Assembly (NCBI GenBank): GCA_033398695.1
Contig: CM065812.1
Coordinates: 133,120,858-133,184,857, forward strand
Length of the DNA: 64,000 nt
Direction of reading: 5' to 3'
From: Orobanche coerulescens
Lineage: Eukaryota; Streptophyta; Magnoliopsida; Lamiales; Orobanchaceae
Under the pieces are notes generated by a model. That model was not told the origin of the DNA, did no database searches, and worked only from the letters and a program-made list of their open reading frames with translations. Below, piece after piece: positions 21,858 to 32,834 of this stretch (the stretch's first letter is position 1; the number at the start of each line of letters is the position of its first letter). The translations under genes and the position numbers were made by a program.

Positions 21858-24132
21858 TTTGGTCCATTTTGTATTTTTTCTAGAGTGTTGGGCATTTGTT
21901 TCATACTCATGTTCTTTCCGATCTTCAGATTATCGGAATCATAGACGGTGCGTTAGTGTAACCGAGACGTTGTCGGACGTCTAATCGGACTGTCGGAATG
22001 GTTGAGTTTCGACCATTAGGCGTGGTCGGTTACAGCCGCAATGCATGGCCGAGTTACGGCCGTAAGACATGGCCTGGTACGGCTATAATGCATTTCCGGG
22101 TACGGACGTAAGGCATCCGCACACTTTGGGCAGTGGACTGGGAGGCCTGGTTACGTTCGTAAGGAGCTTCCGGTTACAGCCGTAACATGCTCGGCTATTT
22201 ATAGGCTGGGCGACGAGTTTTACTGCCATTTTCCCCTTTCTCCTTCTTCTTCCGCGATTTTCGGCTGGGACTCAAGGGTGGTGATCGGAGGTATCGTCAT
22301 GCATTATTTTGGGAAGCTTGATTCGTATCTATCATCATCCTCCACTCAAGTTGTCCAGATCAAAGGTAACTTCTCAAATCTCTTAGGGTTGACTTTCGGG
22401 ATTTCCTTCTTGATTTCGCTGTTCGTCCGATTTTGATGAATCAGTTGATATTCTTGAGTATTATTAATCGTATTCTACGGATTGTATATCCGTATCTCGA
22501 ATTTGTTTGAGCCCAATTATGATTTTTGTGTTTTAAGGGAGCCTTGAGCATTTAATGTCCGATTAAATGACTCAACAGGCTTTCCTTTGATTATTGGGCA
22601 TGTTCCGCGTTGTCTCCGGTCGTTATACTCATCGTAATCATGTTTTCGTTGTTTTTGCAGTTGAACCGTGTTCGTCGGAGTGTTCGGTATCGATTATTCG
22701 AGGCAAGTAGCTTGTTCACACATTTCTTCTTTTGTGGATATGATGATCGGTGATAGTTTAAGTGTGTTTGAAATGAACTTTCAAAAAATTCGCTTAAACC
22801 TCGTTAAAGGCTCACTTTCAAAACGCGTGTGCAATTGTTAATGGTGTGTTTGTAAATGATTAATTGAATCCGATGGATATGATTGGTGTTGAAGTTGTGA
22901 TTTGATAATGCATATATACGTATGTTACCTCATTTCGGTGCGTTGTAATTTGACGTTTGTGTCGTGCTAAGTGTTTGTTGTCTCTGGGTGAATTGTTGGG
23001 TTATCCTTGGTGTACTGTGTTATGTGTGTAAATGTTTGGACATAGGCGAGGTCTACGGTGACACATTACTTGTGATCATGTATTCAGAATGCCACAAGTG
23101 ATTGATCCAACCGTGAGAGCCGAAGAAAACTACGGTAACACAGGGCTTGTGATCATGTGGTCGGGATGCAACAAGTGATTGATCCAATCGTGATAGCCTA
23201 AGAAAACCTACGGTGATACATGACTTGTGATCGTGTGGTCAGGATGCAACAAGTGATTGATCTAACCGTGAGTTGACATGGCATGTGATCACGGTGTTAT
23301 GGATATGATCTTGGATGTGTTTTGCCAGGTCGAGTACCGTGGACGTATTACCAAGATTTCGTATCTTGGGTGGTTATATTCTGTTGACTTTATGTTCGTC
23401 GAGGACACGTGGTGTGGGCTATGAACCCCGTGAATTATTGTTGGTTTTTATTTGAGAAAGTAAATCTTTGGGCTCTGACCCCTTTTTGTATTTTTTGAAA
23501 GAGAAGGATTCGATAATCCTAAGCTGTTTCTATTAAAACTCACAAGGACATTTTAAAACATTTCATAAATCGATCTCTTGATTTGTGATCTTTTGAATTT
23601 GGAAAGTTTTACTCAAACTCTCTGCCTCGGGAAGTATTTCTTTCGTTATGTTTGAATCGTTGAGGATTCTTGATTATTATTATTATTATTCTTGGAATAT
23701 GATTTGTATGACTCATATTTGCACTTTGTACTTGCACTAGCAAATAGTGGAATTTTTCTAAACCTCGAGTAATCGGGGGGTGGATGTCTGTTTTGCATTC
23801 AGGTTGTGGGGAGCATAACATAGGGTTGGCACGAAAGATGGTGAATGATGAACTATACTAATCATATGAAGAAACGTACGATGTTGTATTGGATTAGTTG
23901 TAATAATTTCTACTGCAGTATTTTCCCCGTTGCACGAGAGCATGTTGTATTTTGACCCCTGCGTGGGTATGTTTTGAGATTGAAGTGTATGTATTAATTG
24001 AAAGACTAAATCGGTCTATTGTGTCATTTCATCCTTAAAGGCGTTGTTGAGATGTTTGATTTTGTTACCAGCCTGGTAGATCCTTGAGAAAAGGGTCTAC
24101 GGTGTGTAATATCCCTGAGTGGATTGGGGGTT
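21858..24132 (+). repeat. gypsy-B 3' LTR, second part
   Basis: The sequence resumes at TTTGGTCC exactly where 8789 stopped and follows the 5' LTR to GGATTGGGGGT. The last bases expected (GTTACA) and the start of the target duplication are missing: the sequence passes straight into copia-A1 integrase. A single 8-bp deletion of the LTR end plus two bases of the duplication would explain this. It includes the palindrome array (22025-22190) and the 77-bp repeats (about 23052-23285). Confidence 0.88.
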
Positions 24133-24230
24133 ATCCGTCACGTGCTGCTTCCAAAGCACCACACACGTCGGTATCGACTAATCCAAGTTTATCAGCGGCT
24201 CTTTTAAAATTCCCTGTGAAGGGGGACTTG
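24133..24230 (-). pseudogene. copia-A1 integrase fragment (continuation)
   Basis: This aligns with 13203-13300 of copia-A2 (GCTTCCAAAGCACCACAYACGTCGGTAT), the start of the integrase domain on the minus strand. It continues the fragment that stopped at 3022. The match ends abruptly at about 24230, where the inverted duplication begins, so the rest of copia-A1 is lost. Confidence 0.85.
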
Positions 24231-24829
24231 GATCTTGGATCTTAGCAATTAGCGCTTTGGGCTGGTGTTTGGGCTTATCTTTTTGGACCAAATCCGTAAG
24301 TCCACTAACCTTTTGATTTGGACCAAGACTCATGAGCTACCTATTAAATACTCCACTCCACGACTCTTCATCCGACCAAGCCCTTTGGGCGTCTGAAACC
24401 GCCAGCCATCATGGCAGGATTAATGGCGACGAGTCCCTTCACCTGATCGAGAAGTGCTATATATAAGCATTTTGTCATTGCAAAACAAACGAAAATTAGC
24501 ATTCTGCATTCTCGCAAAGCATTGCATATCATATTCAAGTTCAGTCTTCGTTCCAGTCCAGTTCACAGGTGCTTGATTCAGTTTGCAGTGCTGCTACTGT
24601 CGAGACGTTCAGATCGTTTTAACATTTGGGGACGAGCCGCTTTACCGCGAGCACTACCGGGGAGTATTCTCGTCTTGCGGACAGAAGCTCTAGATTCGAA
24701 CGATCTTTGGTTATCTTATTAACATTGTTGTTTCATTTCAAGTGTAACATTTGTTGATTCTATTCGTTGTTATTGTTCACTTCAGAATATTATTTGTAAT
24801 ACACGTGCAAGTACCCGATTATTCTAACA
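24231..24829 (-). repeat. Partial copia-F LTR in the left arm
   Basis: This is the inverted copy of 38908-39506. In plus orientation it ends CCCGATTATTCTAACA at 24829, followed by GACGTTAGTC, the same flank as in the right arm. It is truncated at its outer side at 24231, at the edge of the duplication. Confidence 0.85.
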
Positions 24830-25176
24830 GACGTTAGTCTAAAAACATCCACTATGTGTATAGTAGGCTTACATAATTCTCCCTAGACTGTATAGGGGAT
24901 ACAATCTCTCAAGATGACATCTCTTGAAATACAAATATGTCAAGTTGTTTAACTCGAAATAACTAAAAAAAAATAAGAACACACTCTTTTAAGGAGATAT
25001 AAAAATACTCTTTATTTTCTCTTTTTCTTCTCTCAAAGATACTCTATCTCTCTCTATATTTTTTCTCTCAAAAATCTCGCTCGGAACGTGAGGAATGGAC
25101 TAATGAATGCTTTTGCATATCATCCTTTTCTAGATGAAAATGGGTTTCCATGCAAAGTTGCGTAGTCATTTTTCTT
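24830..25176. other. Anonymous AT-rich flank between the copia-F LTR and the FAR1-like element
   Basis: No coding sequence is seen. It contains CT-rich microsatellite-like stretches and is mirrored at 38565-38907. It marks the site where the FAR1-carrying element sat next to copia-F before the duplication. Confidence 0.6.
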
Positions 25177-25390
25177 GGAAAAGTCTACTGTGCACCCAAG
25201 TATTACCCCAAGCTTGCCCCTAATAAAATATCACAAAATTTTTTATTAGCTAATTTATGGCGAAATATTGACATTTTTAAAGGAAAAGTCTACTGTGCAC
25301 CCAAGTATCACCCCAAGCTTGACCCTAATAAGAAAAAATTTCCATTTTGCCCTTATTTGTCACTGTACTGATTGATGTCCTCATTTACGG
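25177..25390 (+). repeat. Tandem 105-bp terminal units, left arm
   Basis: Two units start with GGAAAAGTCTACTGTGCACC at 25177 and 25282. Each continues into AAGTATYACCCCAAGCTTG. The same pair occurs inverted at 38459 and 38564, and a single copy at 27221 marks the opposite end of the right-hand element. The inverted arrangement at the two ends suggests terminal inverted repeats of an unclassified DNA transposon. Confidence 0.7.
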
Positions 25391-26224
25391 CTGCCTTTTT
25401 ATTCCCCCCATTTCTGTTTCTTTCTTCTGTTTCGCTGCTGCACCTATTTCCCTCATTTCTTCCCCCGAATAAAATCCTCCTCTATTTCTTCCATTTTTCT
25501 CTTCTTCCATTTTATTCGCTTCTCTCTTCCAACTATTTTAGGGTATTTTTGGTTCGGAAAAATTAGTGCCTTTATTGGGAGAAATAATTTCAGATTTTGT
25601 GAAATTTCATTTCCATACTTAGAGCAAATGGCTCATCTGGGTTGTCGTTACGAATCTCTCCCATTTGTACAAGTCCATTGGAAGAGTATTCAACGATGTT
25701 TTGCTCGTTTGTTGTTCTGATTTCATTTTGTTTATTATCAATTTTGTAATTCTATCTGGTTAGATAAGTAAAAGCAAAAGTTCAGGATATTAATGTTCTT
25801 TGACACCCCTCAACTTTCATCTCAATTATTCAAGCAAACTGGGTTTCTTGCATTTCTGTGTTCACATTCTCAATCAGCAAATTGAAGCACCAAATTGATA
25901 GTAACATAAAACTAACAAATATAAAACAAGCCAAATCAATGTCTACATATGAAATCATATAACAATGACAACGTTCGAAATTGGTGTCTGGTAATACAAA
26001 TAACATAAACCCACAAACATAAAACAAGCCCAATTCATGTCTAATTGATACATCTTACACAAATATTCAACATCAAGTAGTTTGCACCAAACTAACTGAA
26101 AACGACAATGAAGAAAGCCGATTCTAGTTTTATAGATCGCCAAAGTTTTGCATGTCCGACCCGTATGGTGGAATCAAGTTCAAACCATAATCTGCACCGC
26201 TTAGTTGATCTATTGCGTTATCAC
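25391..26224. other. 3' flank of the left FAR1-like copy
   Basis: No gene is recognised. The first part is CT-rich; the part near 25830-26160 is the downstream region of the FAR1-like gene, mirrored at 37521-38160. Confidence 0.6.
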
Positions 26225-27077
26225 CTAGAAATTGTATCGTCCTAGGTTGTGAGGTCTCAGAGGGTTGCGTGCAGTACTAGTTCTCTTCCCTTGCCGACTA
26301 CAAACAAAAGTAACACTCCTCAAAGACCCATCTGGAGCTTTTCTTGCATTCCTTCGCCTAGCAGGAAAAATTATTTTACGAGAATACTTCATATAATATT
26401 TGAGAAGCCTCCCCATCGCTACCAAACTTCATCCCAACTTGGGGCACAATCTCATTACCCTCATCTGCTACTAAGTTATCTCCAACACAATTTTTGGGTA
26501 GTTTATCATTTAGTTCCACACATTGGTCATCCGCGCCTACTTCATTGTCATCATTGGAGGAGAGAATTTCATTTCCTATACAAAGATGTGATAGTTGATA
26601 CAAATTAAACATCCCGTTGGTACGGTAATAAAAGAAAACATAATCAACACAATTGTGTGAAATATGCACACATAATGGGTTGAGGTTTGGGATAGGTCCA
26701 GGGAACACAAAATTAAGATATGAGATTGTAACTAATAAAAGTTTATTACTTTAATTAATTACAAACATCGCATGACTCATATATACAAACAAAATCTCAT
26801 ACTAATTCCTCAATATGCACATTGAATTAAAAAAAACAAATGAACATTCCAAAAAAATAGTAATAAAGAATAGGATGCAATAACAGGAAAATGATCTCTT
26901 TTGATCTGAAAATGGAATGGTTCTTTACACTTGGTGAAGTACGAAAAATCAAGAAAAGAAGGAAAAGGAGCATACCATTTGCGAGTCAGTTGTCCAAGCT
27001 GCCAGATTTGTAAGATTATTGTCAACAGGCAAGAAAACATCCTCCCACCGGTCGGGTTCACCAACATTTGCATCCAT
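26225..27077 (-). pseudogene. FAR1-domain protein, left-arm copy
   Basis: This is a two-exon gene on the minus strand. Exon 1 runs from the ATG at 27077 to 26976 and is followed by a GT donor; the intron is 26975-26576; exon 2 runs from 26575 to the stop at 26225. Exon 2 holds the N-terminal FAR1 DNA-binding motif: IVPQVGMKFGS, an ARRRNARKAPDG basic stretch and VTFVCSRQGKR. A frameshift in exon 2 (near 26400) separates the motif halves. The reading frame ends soon after the domain, with no transposase-like core or SWIM finger. FHY3/FAR1 factors descend from Mutator-type transposases, so it could be a short FAR1-related factor gene or part of a transposon. Confidence 0.7.
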
Positions 27078-27220
27078 TTTCCCGGCGGCGAAGATATTTC
27101 TGGCGTCTCGCCGACTGGGAATGCAGTGACTGGGGGTTTGCTGTAGTGAGAGATGGGAGGGAGGGATGAGGTGAGTTTTGGATCTGTTGTTTTAATTTTG
27201 GGTACAAGACATTTAAAAAA

Positions 27221-27318
27221 GGAAAAGTCTACTGTGCACCCAAGTATTACCCCAAATTTGACCCTAACAAAATATCACAAAATTTTCATTAGCTAATTTA
27301 TCACGATATATTGACATT
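27221..27318 (+). repeat. Terminal unit at the centre of the inverted duplication
   Basis: This single copy of the GGAAAAGTCTACTGTGCACC unit lies between the mirror-image sequences AAGACATTTAAAAAA (left) and TTTTTTAAATGTCTT (right). It is the left terminal repeat of the right-hand element, whose opposite terminus is at 38564 in inverse orientation. The left-arm gene copy lacks its own unit at this end and abuts this one. Confidence 0.7.
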
Positions 27319-27979
27319 TTTTAAATGTCTTGTACCCAAAATTAAAACAACAGATCCAAAAATCACCTCTTCCCTCCCTCCCGTCTCTCACTATAGCAAA
27401 CCCTCAGTCACTGCATTCCCAATTGGCGAGACGCCAGAAATATCTTCATCGCCGGGAAAATGGAGGCAAATGGTGGTGAACCCGACCCGTGGGAGGATGT
27501 TTTCTTGCCCGTTAACAATAATCTTACAGCTCTGGCAGCTTGGACAACTGACTCGCAAATGGGTATGCTTATTTTCCTTCTTTTCTTGATTTTTTGTACT
27601 TCACCAAATGTAAAGAACCATTCCATTTTCAGAGCAAAAGAGATCATTTTCTTGTTATTGCATCCTGTTCTTTATTACTATTTTTTTGGAACGTTCATTT
27701 GTTTTTTTCATTCAATGTGCATATTGAGGAATTAGTGTGAGATTTTGTTTGTATATATGAGTCATGCGATGTTTGTAGTTCATTAAAGTAATAAACTTTT
27801 ATTAGTTACAATCTAATATCTTAATTTTATATTCCGTGGACCTGCCCCAAACCTCAACCCATTATGTGTGCACATTTCACACAATTGTGTTGATTATGTT
27901 TTCTTTTATTACCGTAACAGTGAGATGTTTAATTTGTGTCAACTTGCACATCTTTGTATAGGAAATGAAATTCTCTCCT

Positions 27980-29387
27980 TGATAACACTCATTTTTACAC
28001 TATTTTTGCAAAGATTTTCCGGATTATAAGATCATAAAATACGTAGAATTGTGTCGTTTGTGCTCATATTGTGTTTATTGGACTCGATCACGCTTGGGTA
28101 AATTTTATTGATTTTATAGGTATTTTAAGGACATTAATCAAGCAAGAACGAAGTCTCAACCCCCAATATATATCAAGCAATGCGGAAACGAAAGATCGAG
28201 CCAAAAAAGAAGGAAAAACGGACAACACAGACACGACCGTGTCATTTGACATGGACGGGTTCATTGTCCACTGCCTTTTGCTGTTTCTAGAGCAGTATGA
28301 TACGGGCCATGTCATTTGACACGGGCCGTGTCACTTTTCGATGGAAAAATTACTTTTTGACATTTTTGCAAGATTTGGTGAAGAAAAGTTGGTATTTTGG
28401 GTGGATAAAAAGGCTGGGAACATGGAAGGAAGAGGAGATTCTGAATATTGGAGAGATTGGAGAGAGAAAAACAAAGAATTTGATGGCTTTTCCAACCAAA
28501 AGAAGGAGATTTGAAGGGTTTTTTTAAGAACACCTCAAGAACAAAGCAAGAAGACTTGAAGGCTTGATTCGAGTTCACTCAAGACATCATCCGAGTTTTA
28601 TCTTCTCCCTATCTTTTACTTATTTTTGTTGTTTTATTTAGCATGAATATTATGAACATGATATTTATTGAGATTTCTTTCATTACCATGTCCGACTAAA
28701 CTTGTTAGATTCCGGGCATGGGAGTACGTTGATTCATGTTGTTTTTTAGGGATTAATGAATATATATCTAGTGTCATTTCTTTATCAAATACTTGGTTAT
28801 AATTCATGTTAGAACACTTGATCAATGTTTTTACATGTTTAACTTAATTGTTCATAATTCGAGAGAAGATGGCATTAATAAGTTTTGAGTATTTGACGTA
28901 GTAAATTACGAGATTGAGAAATCGGTGATGAACTACGATGATATTTAATCTTATGTACATTTTGGAGTTAGATATTTTTATATACGGAGACGTTGTTATA
29001 TGTTGTTTAATCTACGTTTTAATGCATCTCGAGAGAGACTTTAGAATATTGTTGTGATTATCATTTTGGAAATGCACTTAGAACTCTTTGGAATCAATCC
29101 CTACTAAACTCAGTATTCAATGGAAACCTAGCCTTGGAATCTATCTTTCAAAACTCATACAATTCTCTTTAATTTGGATATTTTCACTTGTTTAAATTAA
29201 TTGTCATGATTTTATTTTGTTTCATTAACCATTCATCCACCCTATCGATCGTCTAGATAAAATCAAAATCACTACAATCTAGTACTCAACACAATATGAA
29301 GAATTAGTCTCTGTGGAATACGACTTTCCTCGCTGCTTTCTACATTTACTCGGTACACTTGCGGATTGTTTAAAAATATAGCGAACA
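27980..29387 (+). repeat. Athila-like 5' LTR
   Basis: It starts TGATAACACTC and ends TAGCGAACA, 1408 bp. The 3' LTR copy at 35745 is 1459 bp; most of the difference is extra GACACGG repeat sequence near 36020-36070. The GACACGG array is at 28220-28332 and a TATA-like GGATAAAAAG lies about 70 bp beyond it. Confidence 0.9.
28220..28332 (+). promoter_or_regulatory. GACACGG palindrome array in the Athila-like LTR
   Basis: Copies of GACACGACCGTGTCATTTGACA, GATACGGGCCATGTCATTTGACA and GACACGGGCCGTGTCA lie here, and a longer array of the same motif in the 3' LTR (36005-36148). Each unit is a near-perfect palindrome. The location in U3 upstream of a weak TATA-like GGATAAAAAG (28403) suggests a promoter or enhancer role, which is inference. 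Confidence 0.55.
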
Positions 29388-29393
29388 AGTTTT

Positions 29394-29411
29394 TGGCGCC
29401 GTTGTCGGGGA
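29394..29411 (+). other. Athila-like primer binding site
   Basis: TGGCGCCGTTGTCGGGGA differs by one base from the TGGCGCCGTTGCCGGGGA site typical of plant Athila/Tat elements, which is usually assigned to aspartate tRNA. It begins six bases after the LTR end. Confidence 0.92.
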
Positions 29412-29536
29412 CTAATTTATTTTTATTAGTTTTGATATTCTGATAAGTGTTTTCGGTCTTACTTTCGACAAATTTTTTTCTGTTTTGTTTTATTTTGTTA
29501 CTTTCATATTGTTTTTGGTCGTGTTGCAGGACGTAC

Positions 29537-30968
29537 ATGAACACCCGCTCCTCTCGAGAACCTTTAGAAAACTTTATTCCCGAAGTAGAGGCATTTGCTC
29601 GAAGAACAAGTGTTGCTGCACGGAAATTACGAAGGGATCTATCTGACAAAATGGAAAGAGTGGGAGACATGATTGCCGACATGGGCAATGATAATACAAT
29701 ATCCCACAATCCGAACAATGGAGGCGTACGGGCTGAGCAGCCCGCCGTTCGAATTCAATCCATTCGGGATGGATTTTGGCCGAAGCTTGACCAAAATTTT
29801 GGGGGAATTTATCATATTCCTATCAACGCCCTCAATTTTGAATTGAAACCTTCATTAATATCGATGGTTCAACAAAATTAGTTTAGGGGATTCGCCACAG
29901 AAGATCCGCACGCCCATTTATTCCACTCTATTCAAATTTGTGATACCATCAAAATGAATGGGGTGCCAAATGATGCAATAAGATTGAAGCTATTTCCATT
30001 TTCCTTGAGAGAGAAGACTCGTAGTTGGCTTGGAACTCTTGCTTCGGGGAGCATAAGTACATGGAACGAGTTGTACGAAAAGTTTCTTTTCAAATTCTTC
30101 CCGCCCAACAAGACTATGAGATTGAAGAGCGAAATCATGCAGTTCCGACAAATGGATTCCGAAATGTTATATGAGGTGTGGGAACACTTAAAGGATTTGT
30201 TAAGATGATGTCCTCGTCATGGTTTTCCGGAAGACCAACAAATGAGTTTCTTTTACAATGGGTTGGCTGGAGAAACGAGAAATCTTGTTGATGCATTGGC
30301 CGGAGGAGCACTACTAGCTAAAAGCGCAGATGAAGCATATGAATTGATCGAGAAGATGGCCATGAATTGCTATCAATGGCCTACCGAGAGGACTAATGTT
30401 CGTAGAGTGGCTGAAGTTTCAGACTCGGATCCTATAAAGACTTTAACTGCACAATTATCGATTTTGACCAACCATTTGGGAGCTCTGACGAAGAGTGCAA
30501 ATGAAAAAATAACTCCAAAAGGAAGTGCACCACCATCGGACCCGTTGGAGGAAGCTCATTACATCAATAACCATAATTTCAATAACTATCGAAATAATCC
30601 TCATCCGGGGTTTTATCATCCTTCAAATAGGAATCACGAGAATCTTAATTACGGGAACTCGAGAAATGTGTTGCAACCACCGGACTGGATTTAAAGTGTC
30701 GAACGGTGAGATGATAGAAGAGTCCAAGCCAAATTCTAATCCAGAGAATATTTTGGCTACTTTTATGATGGAAACAAAAAGTCGATTTACCCGAGATGAA
30801 GAAAAGCTTGATCGGATTGAAAATCATGTGACTCAATTAGCAACCACCGTTGGAGCTCAAATGAGAAATCTAGAAACGCAAATCGGTCAATTGTCTAAGA
30901 TAATAGAAAGCCAATATCAAAAGGGTCAATTTCCAAGCAACACCGAGGAGAACTCAAAAGCACAATGA
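29537..30968 (+). pseudogene. Athila-like gag
   Basis: The ATG at 29537 (MNTRSSREP) follows a TTGCAG that could be a splice acceptor. The capsid region carries the Athila hallmarks MVQQN (about 29866), KLFPFSLREKTRSWL (29986), FFPPNKT (30098), FYNGL (30250) and AYELIEKMAMNCYQWP (30337). In-frame stops are TAG 29879-29881 and TGA 30206-30208. A frame change near 30690 leads into the C-terminal part with METQIGQL-like sequence (NLETQIGQLSKII) and FPSNTEEN. No zinc knuckle is seen, as is common in this lineage. Gag forms the particle that packages element RNA. Confidence 0.88.
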
Positions 30969-30989
30969 AATGCTATATTTTCGTATACT

Positions 30990-31780
30990 ATGAATGAAGA
31001 GCTACCGGAATCGGAGAATGAAGACGAAGATGCAATCGTGTCGTTTAATAAAGCTGATTTGATAATTCCCATTAATGAGGAGAAGGATCGGTTCGATATT
31101 GAGCATATTGAGGAGAAGAAAAACTTTGAGGTTTTCGTGCAAGCCATGGCGTCAAAGAAAAAAGAATTGGCGTGCCTACCGCAAAAGCTTAAGGATCTAG
31201 GGAGTTTTTCAATTAATTGCTCTATTTCTGGATATTCACTAAAAGATGTATTTTGTGATCACAGTTCAAGTGTTAATATATTATCTTTATCTATTTTCAG
31301 GACACTTGGATTAGGAGAATTGAGGCCATCTCCAGTGCATTTACACTTCTTAGATCAATCTTTGGCGTACCCAAGGGGAATATTGGAGAACGTGATTGTA
31401 GAGATTGATAAATTTGCCTTCCCGTTGATATTATAGTGCTTGATGATGAGGGGAAGAAAGAGGGTCTAGTAATACTTGGACGCCCGTTTTTAGCCACTGC
31501 ACGAGCATTAATTGATGTAGATAAAGGAGAATTAACGATTAGGATACATGGTGAAAATGTTGTATTTTTGATGACCCTTGGATTTGATGGATTGACAAAT
31601 GGGGAACCTCTTGATAAAATTGTACGTAAACAGGATTTTAAGAGCTCGTCGAATGATCAGGATGAAGGAAACAGACATCTGACTGAAGACGTTAAACTTA
31701 GCGCTGGTTGGGAGGCAACCCAATGCTTGCGTCCGGCTGAAGACGTTAAACTTAGCGCTAATTGGGAGGCAACCAAATAG
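30990..31780 (+). pseudogene. Athila-like protease domain and junction to deleted pol
   Basis: This is a retropepsin-like segment: the active-site region reads CDHSSSVN, where the family has D-[LS]-G-[AS], so the glycine is lost. The downstream flap and substrate motifs follow (SLAYPRGILENV, then VILGRPFLATARALIDV). A one-base frameshift near 31430 divides the two halves. The frame then ends in two copies of a repeat (GACGTTAAACTTAGCGCT) that in related elements lies just after integrase. RT, RNase H and integrase are therefore cleanly missing between about 31650 and 31690. Confidence 0.8.
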
Positions 31781-31912
31781 TTCTTTTTAGTTTTTTTTTT
31801 CGCACTTTATTTTTTATTTTATTTTTGATGTAGAACTGACCGGTTTAACTGTTGGTGTTCACTTCGCAGGAAAAGACCCGGAAAACAAAAACTGCACTTT
31901 CGAGGCCTGTAT

Positions 31913-32172
31913 GACACGGGCTGTGTCATTTGACATGGTTGGGTCAGGCAGCCAGTCGTTCTTCACTTTCCGGACAAGTACGACACGGGCCGTGTCAAAT
32001 GACACGGTCGTGTCTGGTATACAGTAGTTTCTCACTTTCTAGGCAGGTGCAGCACGGGCCGTGTCATGTGACACGGTCGGGTCACGGGTCTAGAAGATAT
32101 TTGGATATTCTGAACAGTTATGAGACGAGCCGTGTCATTTGACACGGGCCGTGTCGATCGGGGGTTTAAATA
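31913..32172 (+). promoter_or_regulatory. Internal four-copy GACACGG array with TATA-like box
   Basis: Four units start at 31913, 31982, 32052 and 32122, a 69-70 bp period. Each contains the palindrome GACACGGGCCGTGTCA followed by TGACACGGTCG or similar, and the middle units share CTCACTTTCTAGGCAGGT. A TATA-like GTTTAAATAC follows at 32164-32173. The layout repeats that of the LTR array, so this may be a second promoter driving the env-position ORF. Confidence 0.6.
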
Positions 32173-32834
32173 CAAGAAGACGCCGACTTTCACTATTCAT
32201 CATCTTCCCCAAATTTTATTTTCTCTCCCTCTTCCCCAATCCAAAACCCTAACCCCCATACTCCTACAATCCGTCAAAATCAAGCAAAATTTGTGGTGAA
32301 TCGAGCATAGTAACAAGGTTTTCATCATTAGTCCACAATCCAAGAGCTTCAAAGGGTAGGAATCGGACGAAATCATCCGGTTTTGGGTCGCAATTTTTTT
32401 GAAATTTTCTTCATCTTTTTACTCCAAAATCGAGGTATGATTTACGATTTTGACGGTTTAATTCTTCTAATACATTAAGATTGTGTGAATTATGACGTAT
32501 TGAATAAATTAGGGTTCTTTAATCGATTTTTTTGGGATTTTCATCAATATGGATATGTTCGATGATTGAATTTTGGTCGCGATTTTCTTGAATTAAATGA
32601 TGAAATTATATGTTCGGTGATTGACTTACGTGTTTGAAATTCTTGCCTTCAAGGGATGTTATATACAATGACGATTGGTGTGTTAAAATTCACATGTGGG
32701 GTATTTTGTAAGACACGATTATTTTGGGGTATATGTGTAATTGGTAATAAGTTTGGGGGAGAATATATCATCGAAAATTTTGACCTTGAAATTGTTTTGA
32801 AACAAATGATAATGGATGAATTTCTTGCAGAGAA
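32173..32834 (+). other. Leader of the env-position ORF with a candidate intron
   Basis: A pyrimidine-rich leader (CTCTCCCTCTTCCCC, 32223) runs to a GAG|GTATGA donor at about 32432. A T-rich, non-coding stretch ends in the acceptor TTTCTTGCAG at 32821-32830, five bases before the ATG. This looks like a plant 5' UTR with one intron of about 400 bp. A polypurine-like AGTTTGGGGGAGA lies inside it at 32750. Splicing is inferred from the sites only. Confidence 0.5.

Larger units (their letters stand above)
3023..24132 (+). mobile_element. gypsy-B, non-autonomous Tekay/Del-like Ty3/gypsy element (interrupted)
   Basis: This plus-strand LTR retrotransposon occupies 3023-8789 and 21858-24132; the gap is the nested copia-A2. 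It has a 5' LTR (3023-5523), a methionine-tRNA-type primer site, a long leader, a decayed gag, a short deleted remainder and a split 3' LTR. The pol region is absent: only about 440 bp separates gag from the 3' LTR, against about 3.5 kb in gypsy-H. Gag, the pre-LTR motif TTTCGGGACGAAACTT and the LTR start TGTAATATCC are shared with gypsy-H, so the two belong to related families. It lies in the integrase of copia-A1, with GATAT (3018-3022) as the left target sequence. Movement would require enzymes from an autonomous relative. Confidence 0.85.
24231..27220. repeat. Left arm of a large inverted duplication
   Basis: Reverse-complement matching with 27319-27979 plus 37204-39506 runs through this whole arm of about 3 kb. 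Examples are TTGGACCAAATCCGTAAGTCCACTAACC at its outer end, the 105-bp repeat units near 25177 and the FAR1-like exons. The arm holds, from outside in: part of the copia-F LTR, 350 bp of anonymous sequence, two 105-bp units, a FAR1-like gene on the minus strand and its leader. The right arm was later split by the Athila-like element. Confidence 0.9.

Noticed and set aside
27408..27647. Minus-strand frame across FAR1-like exon 1
   Set aside because: The plus strand has the start codon, splice donor and match to the left-arm copy; the minus frame runs across the splice site.
31913..32155. CRISPR-like regular repeats
   Set aside because: The units are adjacent 70-bp tandem copies with no unique spacers, in a plant retrotransposon.
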